From: Spirochaetaceae bacterium
GTDB taxonomy: Bacteria; Spirochaetota; Spirochaetia; SZUA-6; Fen-1364
DNA length: 6,262 nt
Assembly: GCA_003154555.1 (NCBI GenBank)
Contig: PMDT01000190.1
Location: 1 to 6,262, forward strand
Reading direction: 5' to 3'
Below the pieces are notes generated by a model. That model ran no database searches, was not told the DNA's origin, and saw nothing but the letters and a program-made list of their open reading frames with translations. Made by a program: the position numbers and the translations under genes. Positions 1-5,404 of this stretch are shown here, piece after piece. Each line of letters opens with the position of its first letter. Positions within the stretch are counted from its first letter, which is position 1.

Positions 1-238
1 GGGTGCGCGTCGAGTTGTCGCGGAACTGGGAGACGGCGATGCCGCTGTCGAAGATGCGGGAAGAGATGTTGCTCACGCGCAGCGCCTTGAGGATCAGGGC
101 GCATTGCAGCACCGCGTCGAGGCCTTCGCGGCTCTTGTCCCAGGTGAGGAGGAAGTCCTTGCGGTGGAGCTCCGCGAGGGCCGGGGCGGAAAGGGAATCG
201 ATCATCCTGTGGATGTCGTGCGGGGTCAGGGCCTGCAT
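1..238 (-). CDS. ygeW: Knotted carbamoyltransferase YgeW family, N-terminal part (cut by window edge)
   Basis: Only the first 79 codons are inside the window; the gene continues past position 1. YgeW proteins belong to the aspartate/ornithine carbamoyltransferase superfamily, are about 400 residues long and have a knotted C-terminal domain. Their natural substrate is not settled. The visible part has KDFLLTW at residues 27-33, close to the E. coli YgeW N-terminus as I recall it. It ends in FRDNSTRT at 72-79; the S-T-R-T stretch is the superfamily's carbamoyl-phosphate binding loop. The ATG at 238 is supported by GGGAGG five bases upstream and by a one-base overlap (TGATG) with the xdhD stop codon, so translation is probably coupled. 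In E. coli ygeW lies in the purine/urate gene region with ygeX, ygeY, hyuA and xdhD, so this neighbourhood fits. The second-substrate loop lies outside the window, so the assignment rests on N-terminal similarity and context. Confidence 0.9.
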   Translation of the reverse strand, partial: MQALTPHDIHRMIDSLSAPALAELHRKDFLLTWDKSREGLDAVLQCALILKALRVSNISSRIFDSGIAVSQFRDNSTRT

Positions 239-3042
239 CAGAACCTCCCGAGTGCGGAAAGAATCTTTTCCGGCGTGAGCGGCCAGTCGCGGATCCAGAC
301 GCCCACGGCGTCGTGGATGGCAATGGCGAGCGCGGGTGCCGCTCCGTTCACGCTGATCTCCGCGACGCTCTTGCCGCCGAAAGGCCCGAAGGCGTCGTCG
401 GTCTGGATGAGCCGGACGCGCACGTCGCGCGGCAGCTCCTGGATCATGGGGGCGCCGTAGTCGGCGAGCCCCGTGGTGAGGCAACGCCCGTCGGCATCGA
501 ATATCATTTCCTCATAGAGGGCGTGCCCGATCGACTTGAGGATGCCGCCATAGACCTGGCCCATGGCAAGGTCGGGATTGATCGGGGTCCCGCTGTCGTG
601 CACGGCGTGGTAGCGGCGTACGTCGATTGCCCCCGTGCGCGCATTCACCGCCACTTCGCAGAAGTGCGCCCCGTACGGGATGGCATTCTCATGCGTGACG
701 AAGGCGGCGCTGCCCATGAGCTCACCTTCACCGTGCCCCGTGGAGCAGCGATGAGCCAGCGCGGCATAGGCGATCGACCCCTTCGTGCCCTGGACGACCC
801 CCGGATGCGCAAGGTGCACGCCTTCCCGCGGCTCCTTCAGGATCCCCGCGACCATGTCGATCATCCGGTCGGCAAGCGCCTGGGCGGCCTTCAGGACCGC
901 GTTGCCCGTGAAGAAGGTGCCGCTGGACGCGTAGGCCCCTTTGTCGAACGGGGTCATGTCCGTGTCGCCCGTGAGCACGGCCACATTGTCCATGTCGCAG
1001 CAGAGGGTCTCCGCGGTGACCTTGGCCAGCACCGTATCAAGGCCAGTGCCCAGGTCCGATCCGCCTGAAAGAACCATGAAGGTGCCGTCTGACAGGAGCT
1101 TCACATTCGCGCAGGCCTGGTCAAGCCCCGGCAGGCCCGAGCCCTGCTGGATGAACGCCACCCCCTTGCCGACACGCACGTCAGGATCGGAGTCCGCGCC
1201 TCTCACTCCCCACCCGATGCTCGCCGCCCCTTCCTCCAGCGCCTTGTCCAGGCCGCAGCTTCCGACGGTGACGGCCTCTCCCGGTCTTCCTTCGCCGAGG
1301 CTCTTGAGGATTTCAAGCACGTCGCCCTGCCGGACATGATTCTTGCGGATGAACGTCAGGAGGTCGATGCCCAGCGTCGCAGCGAGCTCTGCCGCCGCCA
1401 TCTGGACCGCAAAAGAGCCCTGCGGCGCCCCATAGCCCTGGTAGGCGCCTGATGAGACGACATTCGTGTACCAGCTTCGCAGATCGAATGCCATGTTTGC
1501 GCATCGCCACAGGGGCAGCGATTTCGAGCAGCTGTTCATGGGCACCGTGAGGGCATGATTGCCGAACGCCCCGGTGTCCGCGTCCCCCGTGAGCTGGATC
1601 GCCGTGAGCGTGCCGTCCTTCTTCGCGCCCATCTTCACGGTGTACCGGATGGGGTGCCGGGTGGTTGCGGCAATGAACTCCTCTTCCCGCGTGTACTTGT
1701 AGAAGACGGACCTGCCCGTGGTGAATGTCGCCCACGCGCAGACGTCCTCCAGGAGGATGTCCTGCTTGCTCCCGTATCCGCCGCCCATGCGCTCCTTGAT
1801 GACGCGGATGCGGTTCTCCCGGATCCCGAGTATCCGCCCGACGATGCGCCGCAGGTGCCAGGGCACCTGTGTCGATGCATGGATCACGAGGCGATCCCCG
1901 TCCATGCGCGTGTAGACGACGTGCGACTCCAGCGGCGTGCACTGGACCTTGCTGGTCGTGTAGGAGCGCTCCACCACGGCATCGGCTTCCGCAAAACCCT
2001 TCTCCACGTCACCGACGGCGCCGGAGGCGCTCGCCGCGAGATTGCGCTTTGCATCCGACCCGATGGAAAGCTCGCACGTGATGCGCTCCAGCTGATCGCC
2101 GTGAACGACCGGTGCCCCGCTCGCCATCGCATCATTAATGGAAAGGACCGCCGGAAGCACTTCGTAATCGACCACGATGAGACCTGCCGCCTCCGCGGCG
2201 ATCGCGGCATCTTCGGCGACGACGGCCGCCACCCTGTCCCCGACATGGCGAACGACAGGGCTGAACATGCGGAAGTCGTAGGGCGACGGCTCGGGATATC
2301 CCTGCCCGGCAAACGTGTACATGATATCGGGGCAGTTCAGGTGCGTGATGACCGCGACGACGCCCGGGAGCGCGAGTGCCGCCGCGGTATCGATGCCGCG
2401 GATCCTCGCGTGCGCGTGGGGGCTGCGCAGCATGACCAGGACGCAGCTACCCTGCTCGACCCGGTCCTCCACGTACGCCTTCATGCCGGCAACCAGCTTC
2501 ACCCCGTCCACACGCCGACGGACCTTTCCCACGACCCGCAGGTCGTCGCGAAACTCCTCGATGGGAATCGTGAATGCCGGATCCGTGCGGCGCTTGCGCG
2601 CGAGCTCCACTGCCTGGAAGAACTGCCGGTAACCCGTGGCCCTGCTGAAGACACCGGAAAGCGCGTCCCGCACCTCGTCTTCCGTCGGCTCGGGGGACCG
2701 GCGGAGCAGCTCCTCGATGAGCAGGGCAGATGCCGGGCTCGTGTACGCGGACTGCACGACGCCGGCATCGAGCATCGCTCCCTGCAGGGCGGAGAGCCGG
2801 CCGTTCTCCAGGAGGCTTTCCACGGTTTCGATGGAATGACCGTCCGCCTGCGCGGCGACCATCAGGCCGGCGAGCATGGCGCGGCCATCGAAAAGGATCG
2901 TGTCGGCGCCCGCGAATCCATCGCGGTCGTCGGCGCTGCGCACGGAGGGGATGCCCATGCGCTGGAGGAGCACCTGAAGGCATTCGCCCGGCTCCGCCGT
3001 GACGGTGCGCGCCAGGCGGTTCAAGGTGAAGGAGACTTTCAT
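238..3042 (-). CDS. xdhD: XdhD-type molybdenum hydroxylase with fused, cysteine-less ferredoxin-like domain
   Basis: The 934-residue product (E. coli XdhD is about 956) belongs to the xanthine dehydrogenase superfamily. These enzymes hydroxylate purines or aldehydes at a molybdopterin centre. Layout: residues 1-155 ferredoxin-like plus [2Fe-2S]-type helical domain; about 182-300 hammerhead (RSPHAHARI at 206-214, HVGDRVAAVVAE at 266-277); about 315-560 and 590-934 the two molybdopterin-binding domains. GGGYGSKQD is at 420-428, GAYQGYG at 532-538, GTGLDT at 665-670, and the catalytic Glu is E895 in KSVAEISVNG. All eight iron-sulfur cysteines are missing from the N-terminal domain; residues 1-150 contain only C21. 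The open frame extends to 3231, but the ATG at 3042 is the real start. It opens the MKVSFTLN ferredoxin strand, has GGGGAAGG seven bases upstream and forms an ATGA overlap with ygfM. Family XdhD is confident; the substrate is unknown, probably a purine or related heterocycle. Confidence 0.95.
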   Translation of the reverse strand: MKVSFTLNRLARTVTAEPGECLQVLLQRMGIPSVRSADDRDGFAGADTILFDGRAMLAGLMVAAQADGHSIETVESLLENGRLSALQGAMLDAGVVQSAYTSPASALLIEELLRRSPEPTEDEVRDALSGVFSRATGYRQFFQAVELARKRRTDPAFTIPIEEFRDDLRVVGKVRRRVDGVKLVAGMKAYVEDRVEQGSCVLVMLRSPHAHARIRGIDTAAALALPGVVAVITHLNCPDIMYTFAGQGYPEPSPYDFRMFSPVVRHVGDRVAAVVAEDAAIAAEAAGLIVVDYEVLPAVLSINDAMASGAPVVHGDQLERITCELSIGSDAKRNLAASASGAVGDVEKGFAEADAVVERSYTTSKVQCTPLESHVVYTRMDGDRLVIHASTQVPWHLRRIVGRILGIRENRIRVIKERMGGGYGSKQDILLEDVCAWATFTTGRSVFYKYTREEEFIAATTRHPIRYTVKMGAKKDGTLTAIQLTGDADTGAFGNHALTVPMNSCSKSLPLWRCANMAFDLRSWYTNVVSSGAYQGYGAPQGSFAVQMAAAELAATLGIDLLTFIRKNHVRQGDVLEILKSLGEGRPGEAVTVGSCGLDKALEEGAASIGWGVRGADSDPDVRVGKGVAFIQQGSGLPGLDQACANVKLLSDGTFMVLSGGSDLGTGLDTVLAKVTAETLCCDMDNVAVLTGDTDMTPFDKGAYASSGTFFTGNAVLKAAQALADRMIDMVAGILKEPREGVHLAHPGVVQGTKGSIAYAALAHRCSTGHGEGELMGSAAFVTHENAIPYGAHFCEVAVNARTGAIDVRRYHAVHDSGTPINPDLAMGQVYGGILKSIGHALYEEMIFDADGRCLTTGLADYGAPMIQELPRDVRVRLIQTDDAFGPFGGKSVAEISVNGAAPALAIAIHDAVGVWIRDWPLTPEKILSALGRF
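244..249 (-). promoter_or_regulatory. Ribosome binding site of ygeW
   Basis: GGGAGG on the minus strand lies five bases before the ygeW ATG at 238, within the final codons of xdhD. It supports the ygeW start and continued reading of a polycistronic message. Confidence 0.8.
2578..3042 (-). other. Degenerate [2Fe-2S] domain region of XdhD
   Basis: This part encodes XdhD residues 1-155. The fold signature survives: an N-terminal beta hairpin, VVAAQADG at 62-68, LQGAMLDAGVVQ at 86-97, SPEPTEDEVRDALSG at 116-130 and TGY at 136-138. The canonical QCGFC motif reads QSAYT (97-101), so both cysteines are Ser and Thr. The canonical CRC before TGY reads SRA (133-135). The plant-ferredoxin cysteine loop is replaced by a stretch around SADDRDGFAGAD (37-48) with no cysteine. 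No cluster can be held by the usual ligands. The E. coli XdhD sequence as I recall it is degenerate in the same way, so this looks like a family trait rather than a local mutation. Confidence 0.9.
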
Positions 3043-3824
3043 GCGGTCACCTTCCCCGCGGCAAGCCCGTGCAGCAGGTCGGCTGCGAGCACCGCCGCCA
3101 CGTAGCGCTTGTACGCCGCCGATGCGTGAATGTCGGCGGTCGGGGAAAACGCCGCGCGCACCATCTCTTCGATCTTTTCGCGGGTGGGAAGCGGCCAGCG
3201 ATTCAGCTCGGGCTCCCGGATCACGACGCACTCTTCCCGGCAGTCGCTGAGCACCATGCAGGCCTGTCCGCCATTTCGGCCGGGCGCTCCTGCAACGACA
3301 ACGAGGGAACGAGGGCTGTGGGACGTTCGGGAAACTGCACGCACGGCGGCAGTGCGGCCCTCTTCCGGGATCGTGACAGAAAGAACCAGGTCATCCGGCT
3401 TGTCCACCCAGAAATCGCCGATCGGCAGCGGCTTTCGCGATCCGGCCAGGAGTACGGCGGCATCCAGCGCGACGAGCACGGGGATGAGCGCGGAATCCGC
3501 CGGGCACAGGCCCAGCTCGCCCCCCACGGTCTGCATGTTGCGGAGAGTCCTCGACGCAGTGAGCCGCGCGGCGGCCTTCACCGCCCCCGGCACGCCCGCG
3601 GTATCGATGAGCTGCTGGAAGCTCACCGCGGCGCCGATCGTGCAGCCCTCTTCCGCGACTTCTATCGTGGCCAGGCCGAGATTCTCAAGCGATATGAGGA
3701 TCGAGGGCTCGGGACCCCCGCCTGCGTTCAGCCAGGTGCCGCCGCCCAGGTACGCCGCGCCCGGCATGCTCTTCGCGCGCAGCGCCTCGGCGACTGTGTT
3801 CGGCCGCACGATGTCGGTGATCAT
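3039..3824 (-). CDS. ygfM: YgfM-like FAD-binding subunit of a molybdenum hydroxylase
   Basis: The 261-residue product is the medium (FAD) subunit of a CoxM/YgfM-type molybdenum hydroxylase; E. coli YgfM is about 259 residues. In this family FAD passes electrons from the iron-sulfur clusters to an acceptor. The first FAD pyrophosphate loop is YLGGGTWLNAGG at residues 25-36 and the second is TVGGELG at 99-105. The C-terminal CODH-flavoprotein domain ends with the typical SAAYKRYVAAVLAADLL at 235-251. The start ATG at 3824 gives the usual RPNTVAEAL family N-terminus. No Shine-Dalgarno sequence precedes it, and a promoter-like TAGAAT sits only six bases upstream. The stop overlaps the xdhD start (ATGA), so the two subunits are translationally coupled and probably form one complex. 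Since XdhD lacks the usual iron-sulfur ligands, how electrons reach this FAD is unclear. It is the first gene of its operon. Confidence 0.93.
   Translation of the reverse strand: MITDIVRPNTVAEALRAKSMPGAAYLGGGTWLNAGGGPEPSILISLENLGLATIEVAEEGCTIGAAVSFQQLIDTAGVPGAVKAAARLTASRTLRNMQTVGGELGLCPADSALIPVLVALDAAVLLAGSRKPLPIGDFWVDKPDDLVLSVTIPEEGRTAAVRAVSRTSHSPRSLVVVAGAPGRNGGQACMVLSDCREECVVIREPELNRWPLPTREKIEEMVRAAFSPTADIHASAAYKRYVAAVLAADLLHGLAAGKVTA
3050..3057 (-). promoter_or_regulatory. Ribosome binding site of xdhD
   Basis: On the minus strand GGGGAAGG stands seven bases before the ATG at 3042, inside the last codons of ygfM. It fixes the xdhD start and argues against the 63-codon-longer open frame, which would overlap ygfM by almost 200 bases. 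Confidence 0.8.
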
Positions 3825-3830
3825 GCAGGC

Positions 3831-3859
3831 ATTCTACGGGCCCACTCGCGGGAGGGCAA
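3831..3859 (-). promoter_or_regulatory. Candidate promoter of the ygfM-xdhD-ygeW operon
   Basis: On the minus strand TTGCCC (3859-3854) and TAGAAT (3836-3831) are separated by 17 bases. They match the sigma-70 boxes at 4 of 6 and 5 of 6 positions. Transcription would start at or next to the ygfM ATG (3824), which fits the lack of a ribosome binding site there and would give a leaderless message. Predicted from sequence alone. Confidence 0.4.
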
Positions 3860-3878
3860 GGGTACGGAGGAGGCGCCT

Positions 3879-3907
3879 TTGACAATCCCGTCCCCAACGG
3901 GTAGAAG
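3879..3907 (+). promoter_or_regulatory. Candidate promoter of the GNAT gene
   Basis: A perfect TTGACA (3879-3884) is followed after 17 bases by TAGAAG (3902-3907), 4 of 6 to TATAAT. The start point would fall near the ATG at 3913, so the SD-like GAAGGAG just upstream would lie inside the -10 region rather than in the message. The spacer carries the palindrome at 3887-3901. The match may be partly accidental if this stretch is a decayed REP-like repeat. Confidence 0.35.
3887..3901. repeat. Short palindrome, possible REP-like remnant or operator
   Basis: CCCGT, a five-base loop CCCCA, then ACGGG form a perfect 5-bp hairpin. The surrounding bases resemble the widespread proteobacterial intergenic palindromes of the type CTCCCCAACGGGGAG. 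One reading frame here gives LTIPSPTGRR, like the well-known false peptide LTPTLSPTGRG from such repeats. Only one copy is in the window, so it could equally be an operator in the divergent promoter region or chance. Confidence 0.35.
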
Positions 3908-3912
3908 GAGCA

Positions 3913-4395
3913 ATGCTCGACTACACACTCGTGAGCACGCGGGCGACCTACCGCATGCTGCAGCAGTCTGACATCGCCGCCTTTCTCGCGCTGGTGACGC
4001 GTTGCCATGCCGCGGGACCCCATTCGCTTCCCACGCCGCAGGAGTGCATCCTCGCGACATTCCGGGAGCTGCAGCGAAACAAGGACAGGGGCACCCTCTT
4101 TGTCTTCGAGCGGGAGCAGGCGCTCGTGGGATACAGCATCCTCGTCACGACGTGGAGCAACAGGCTCGGCGGCATCGTGCTTTCCATCGACGAGCTGCAT
4201 ATCGACCCACGCCTTCCCGACACGGACCTGGCCGCGGACTTTCTCACGCTTATCGCAAAGGTCGCGCCGACCGAGGTGTGCACGATCCAGGTGCATGTCG
4301 ATGCAAAGGACAGGCGGGCGCGGGACGCCTGTAGAAAGATCGGGTTCAAGGACGCAGGGCAGGCGGTGCTCCTGATGAAGCCCGTCCGGGACTGA
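3913..4395 (+). CDS. GNAT-fold acetyltransferase-like protein
   Basis: The 160-residue product has the strand and helix pattern of the Gcn5-related N-acetyltransferases. An N-terminal strand and helix (YRMLQQSDIAAFLALV, 13-28) come first. The GTLFVFEREQALVGYSILVTTWS pair of strands (60-82) follows, then the motif A strand SIDELHIDP (91-99). A motif B stretch RRARDACRKIGFKDAG (134-149) resembles the usual N-A-Y-K-x-GF ending. The normal pyrophosphate loop R-x-x-G-x-G/A after motif A is replaced by RLPDTDLA (100-107), with no glycine, so acetyl-CoA binding may be weakened or altered. The substrate cannot be told. The ATG at 3913 has GAAGGAG immediately upstream, with only two to four bases of spacing, which is tight. 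No better in-frame start exists nearby. It is divergent from the ygfM operon and has no evident link to purine metabolism. Confidence 0.75.
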   Translation: MLDYTLVSTRATYRMLQQSDIAAFLALVTRCHAAGPHSLPTPQECILATFRELQRNKDRGTLFVFEREQALVGYSILVTTWSNRLGGIVLSIDELHIDPRLPDTDLAADFLTLIAKVAPTEVCTIQVHVDAKDRRARDACRKIGFKDAGQAVLLMKPVRD

Positions 4396-4414
4396 AAGCG
4401 GCGGCGGTGCGCTG

Positions 4415-4461
4415 GGCGGCATACCGCCAAAATGCCGCGGCCGGGCTTCTCCATGGCCGCG
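4415..4461. repeat. Two hairpins between the GNAT gene and ppiC
   Basis: GGCGG-CATA-CCGCC (4415-4428) is a 5-bp stem. CGCGGCC (4436-4442) and GGCCGCG (4455-4461) form a perfect 7-bp stem around a 12-base loop, followed by six A. Neither is followed by a T run on the plus strand, so this is not a classical terminator for the GNAT gene. The pair might help end transcription with Rho, or shape the 5' region of ppiC. Confidence 0.4.
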
Positions 4462-4475
4462 AAAAAATGTATCAT
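4447..4475 (+). promoter_or_regulatory. Candidate promoter of ppiC
   Basis: TATCAT (4470-4475) matches the -10 box at 5 of 6 positions and lies 26 bases before the ppiC ATG. With a 17-base spacer the -35 position is TTCTCC (4447-4452), a weak 3 of 6 match located in the loop of the upstream hairpin. An A-rich run (4462-4467) lies between the boxes. Confidence 0.4.
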
Positions 4476-4490
4476 GAGGAAACTACCAAC

Positions 4491-4495
4491 GGAGG
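4491..4495 (+). promoter_or_regulatory. Ribosome binding site of ppiC
   Basis: GGAGG lies six bases before the ATG at 4502, a near-ideal Shine-Dalgarno that fixes the start. Confidence 0.85.
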
Positions 4496-4501
4496 AATTC
4501 A

Positions 4502-4780
4502 ATGGAATGGCGCGCAAGCCACATACTGGTGAAGGACAAGGGTCTGGCGAATGAGCTTCTGAAGAAGATCAAGCTGGGCGCTAATTTCGAAGCAATGGCC
4601 CGGGAGCATTCGACCTGCCCGTCGAAGTCACGGGGCGGCGACCTGGGTTGGTTCGGTCCCGGCAAAATGGTGCCCGCTTTCGAAGAAGCCTGCAAGAAGC
4701 TTTCAAACGGCTCCCTGAGTGACGTGGTGTCCACGCAGTTCGGATTTCACCTCATAAAGCTCACCGGCCGCAAGGAATAG
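4502..4780 (+). CDS. ppiC: Single-domain parvulin peptidyl-prolyl cis-trans isomerase (PpiC)
   Basis: The 92-residue protein is one complete parvulin domain, almost the same length as E. coli PpiC/Par10 (93). It catalyses cis-trans isomerisation of peptide bonds before proline and assists folding. There is no signal peptide or membrane segment, so it should act in the cytoplasm. Active-site signatures are all present: the first histidine in ASHILVK (H7), the cysteine in STCPS (C39), RGGDLGWF (44-51), the hydrophobic MVPAF pocket (57, 60), and STQFGFH (77-83) with the second histidine H83. The start is set by GGAGG six bases upstream and a likely -10 box TATCAT. The gene appears to be transcribed on its own or with the following membrane protein. 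It shows no functional link to the flanking purine genes and is slightly less GC-rich than xdhD (53-57% in sampled lines against about 68%). Confidence 0.95.
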   Translation: MEWRASHILVKDKGLANELLKKIKLGANFEAMAREHSTCPSKSRGGDLGWFGPGKMVPAFEEACKKLSNGSLSDVVSTQFGFHLIKLTGRKE

Positions 4781-4815
4781 CTTCGCCGTCGTGAGATTGT
4801 CTTAGCTTTCTGTTC
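4760..4815 (+). terminator. Possible imperfect terminator at the end of ppiC
   Basis: CTCAC-CGGC (4760-4768) can pair with GCCG (4785-4788) and GTGAG (4791-4795) across a two-base bulge. Inside the loop AAG (4772-4774) can pair with CTT (4781-4783). A T-rich tract (4797-4815) follows, broken by other bases. The stem overlaps the ppiC stop codon. This is imperfect but is the best terminator candidate on the plus strand. Confidence 0.35.
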
Positions 4816-4966
4816 TTCTTCCTCTCCGGCGTGTTCGTATGGAAAGGCAGACTATCTCAAAGACGCTGCCCATAACGACCGCGGAAGAAGATCCGGGCTT
4901 CAAAGAATTCCTCATGCTTGACGAATCACGTGGAAGCTGGAAGATGACTGCAGGAAGGGAGGATTC
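4781..4966 (+). other. Intergenic stretch between ppiC and the DUF1761 gene
   Basis: This 186-base gap holds the second half of the possible ppiC terminator, a pyrimidine-rich tract (4797-4826) and the DUF1761 ribosome binding site. An open frame from the ATG at 4839 has no ribosome binding site and runs out of frame into the DUF1761 gene, so it is not called. I find no convincing promoter pair, RNA gene or repeat here. Confidence 0.6.
4957..4963 (+). promoter_or_regulatory. Ribosome binding site of the DUF1761 gene
   Basis: GGGAGGA ends three bases before the ATG at 4967. It favours this first ATG over the in-frame ATG at 4979, which would be too far away. Confidence 0.75.
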
Positions 4967-5377
4967 ATGGACTCATTCATGGCTCACGTCAATTATCTTG
5001 CCATCCTGGCGGCTGCCTTGCTCAATTTCATCCTGGGCTGGTTCTGGTTCGGGCCGGTGTTTGGGAAGGTCTGGGTCAAGCTGGGAGGCGGGGAGCTGAA
5101 GCCCGGACCCGCAAACCTCATCGTGGGATTCATCACCTCTCTGCTCATATCCTGCGTCCTGGATCGCGCTATGGTATTTTCATTCGGCTTCCTGAACACC
5201 TCCGGAATCCCCGCCGGCCTTGTGGTGGGATGCGCTGCCTGGATAGGCTTTATTGGACCCGTCACGCTCGGGCCCGTCATCTATGAAAGAAAATCGCTGA
5301 AACTGTGGCTGATGAACAATGCGTACTGGCTGATTTCGCTCCTGCTCATGGGCGTGGTTCTTTCCGCCTGGAGATAG
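4967..5377 (+). CDS. DUF1761 family integral membrane protein
   Basis: The 136-residue product has four likely membrane helices at about 7-28, 50-72, 80-104 and 113-134, joined by short loops. The first helix ends in the family signature GWFWFGPVFGKVW (24-36), as in other DUF1761 proteins (typically G-x-x-W-Y/F-G-P-x-F-G-K-x-W). No enzymatic motif is visible, and the biochemical role of DUF1761 proteins is unknown to me. There is no cleavable signal peptide; the first helix is expected to stay in the inner membrane. The start is supported by GGGAGGA just upstream. It follows ppiC in the same direction after 186 bases, and it converges on the osmC-like gene with only 27 bases between the two stops. 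It may be transcribed from its own promoter or by readthrough from ppiC. Confidence 0.88.
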   Translation: MDSFMAHVNYLAILAAALLNFILGWFWFGPVFGKVWVKLGGGELKPGPANLIVGFITSLLISCVLDRAMVFSFGFLNTSGIPAGLVVGCAAWIGFIGPVTLGPVIYERKSLKLWLMNNAYWLISLLLMGVVLSAWR

Positions 5378-5400
5378 GCGCCGGCGCCGCGCTGTGCGGC
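5377..5400. terminator. GC-rich palindromes between convergent genes
   Basis: GGCGCCGGCGCC (5377-5388) is a perfect 12-base palindrome starting on the last base of the DUF1761 stop codon. It is followed by an overlapping hairpin, GCCGC-GCTGT-GCGGC (5386-5400). Both lie in the 27-base gap between converging genes and could stall polymerase from either side. No T run follows on either strand, so an intrinsic terminator is not shown. Confidence 0.4.
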
Positions 5401-5404
5401 CCGC

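Noticed and set aside
313..1068. 251-codon open frame on the plus strand
   Set aside because: Antisense to the xdhD C-terminal domains, including the catalytic Glu region; no recognisable domain and no ribosome binding site.
1555..3105. 516-codon open frame on the plus strand opposite xdhD
   Set aside because: It lies wholly antisense to the well-supported xdhD coding sequence and the end of ygfM. Its protein is rich in Arg, Asp and His with no domain, as expected for a GC-rich shadow frame.
3043..3231. N-terminal extension of the xdhD frame by 63 codons
   Set aside because: Arg-rich sequence that overlaps ygfM. The ATG at 3042 begins the ferredoxin-like strand, has a Shine-Dalgarno sequence and forms the ATGA overlap.
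3069..3971. 300-codon plus-strand frame across ygfM and the divergent promoter
   Set aside because: Antisense to ygfM, which carries clear FAD motifs, and out of frame with the GNAT gene.
3685..4422. 245-codon minus-strand frame opposite the GNAT gene
   Set aside because: It is a mirror of the GNAT and ygfM coding sequence, with no family resemblance. The GNAT frame has fold motifs and a ribosome binding site.
4436..4467. Hairpin plus A run as an intrinsic terminator
   Set aside because: The A run follows the stem on the plus strand, where a T run is needed. On the minus strand only a weak ATTTTG follows, and no minus-strand gene ends there.
4839..5099. 86-codon plus-strand frame starting before the DUF1761 gene
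   Set aside because: No ribosome binding site. Its second half is the DUF1761 gene read out of frame, and the first 43 residues match nothing I recognise.
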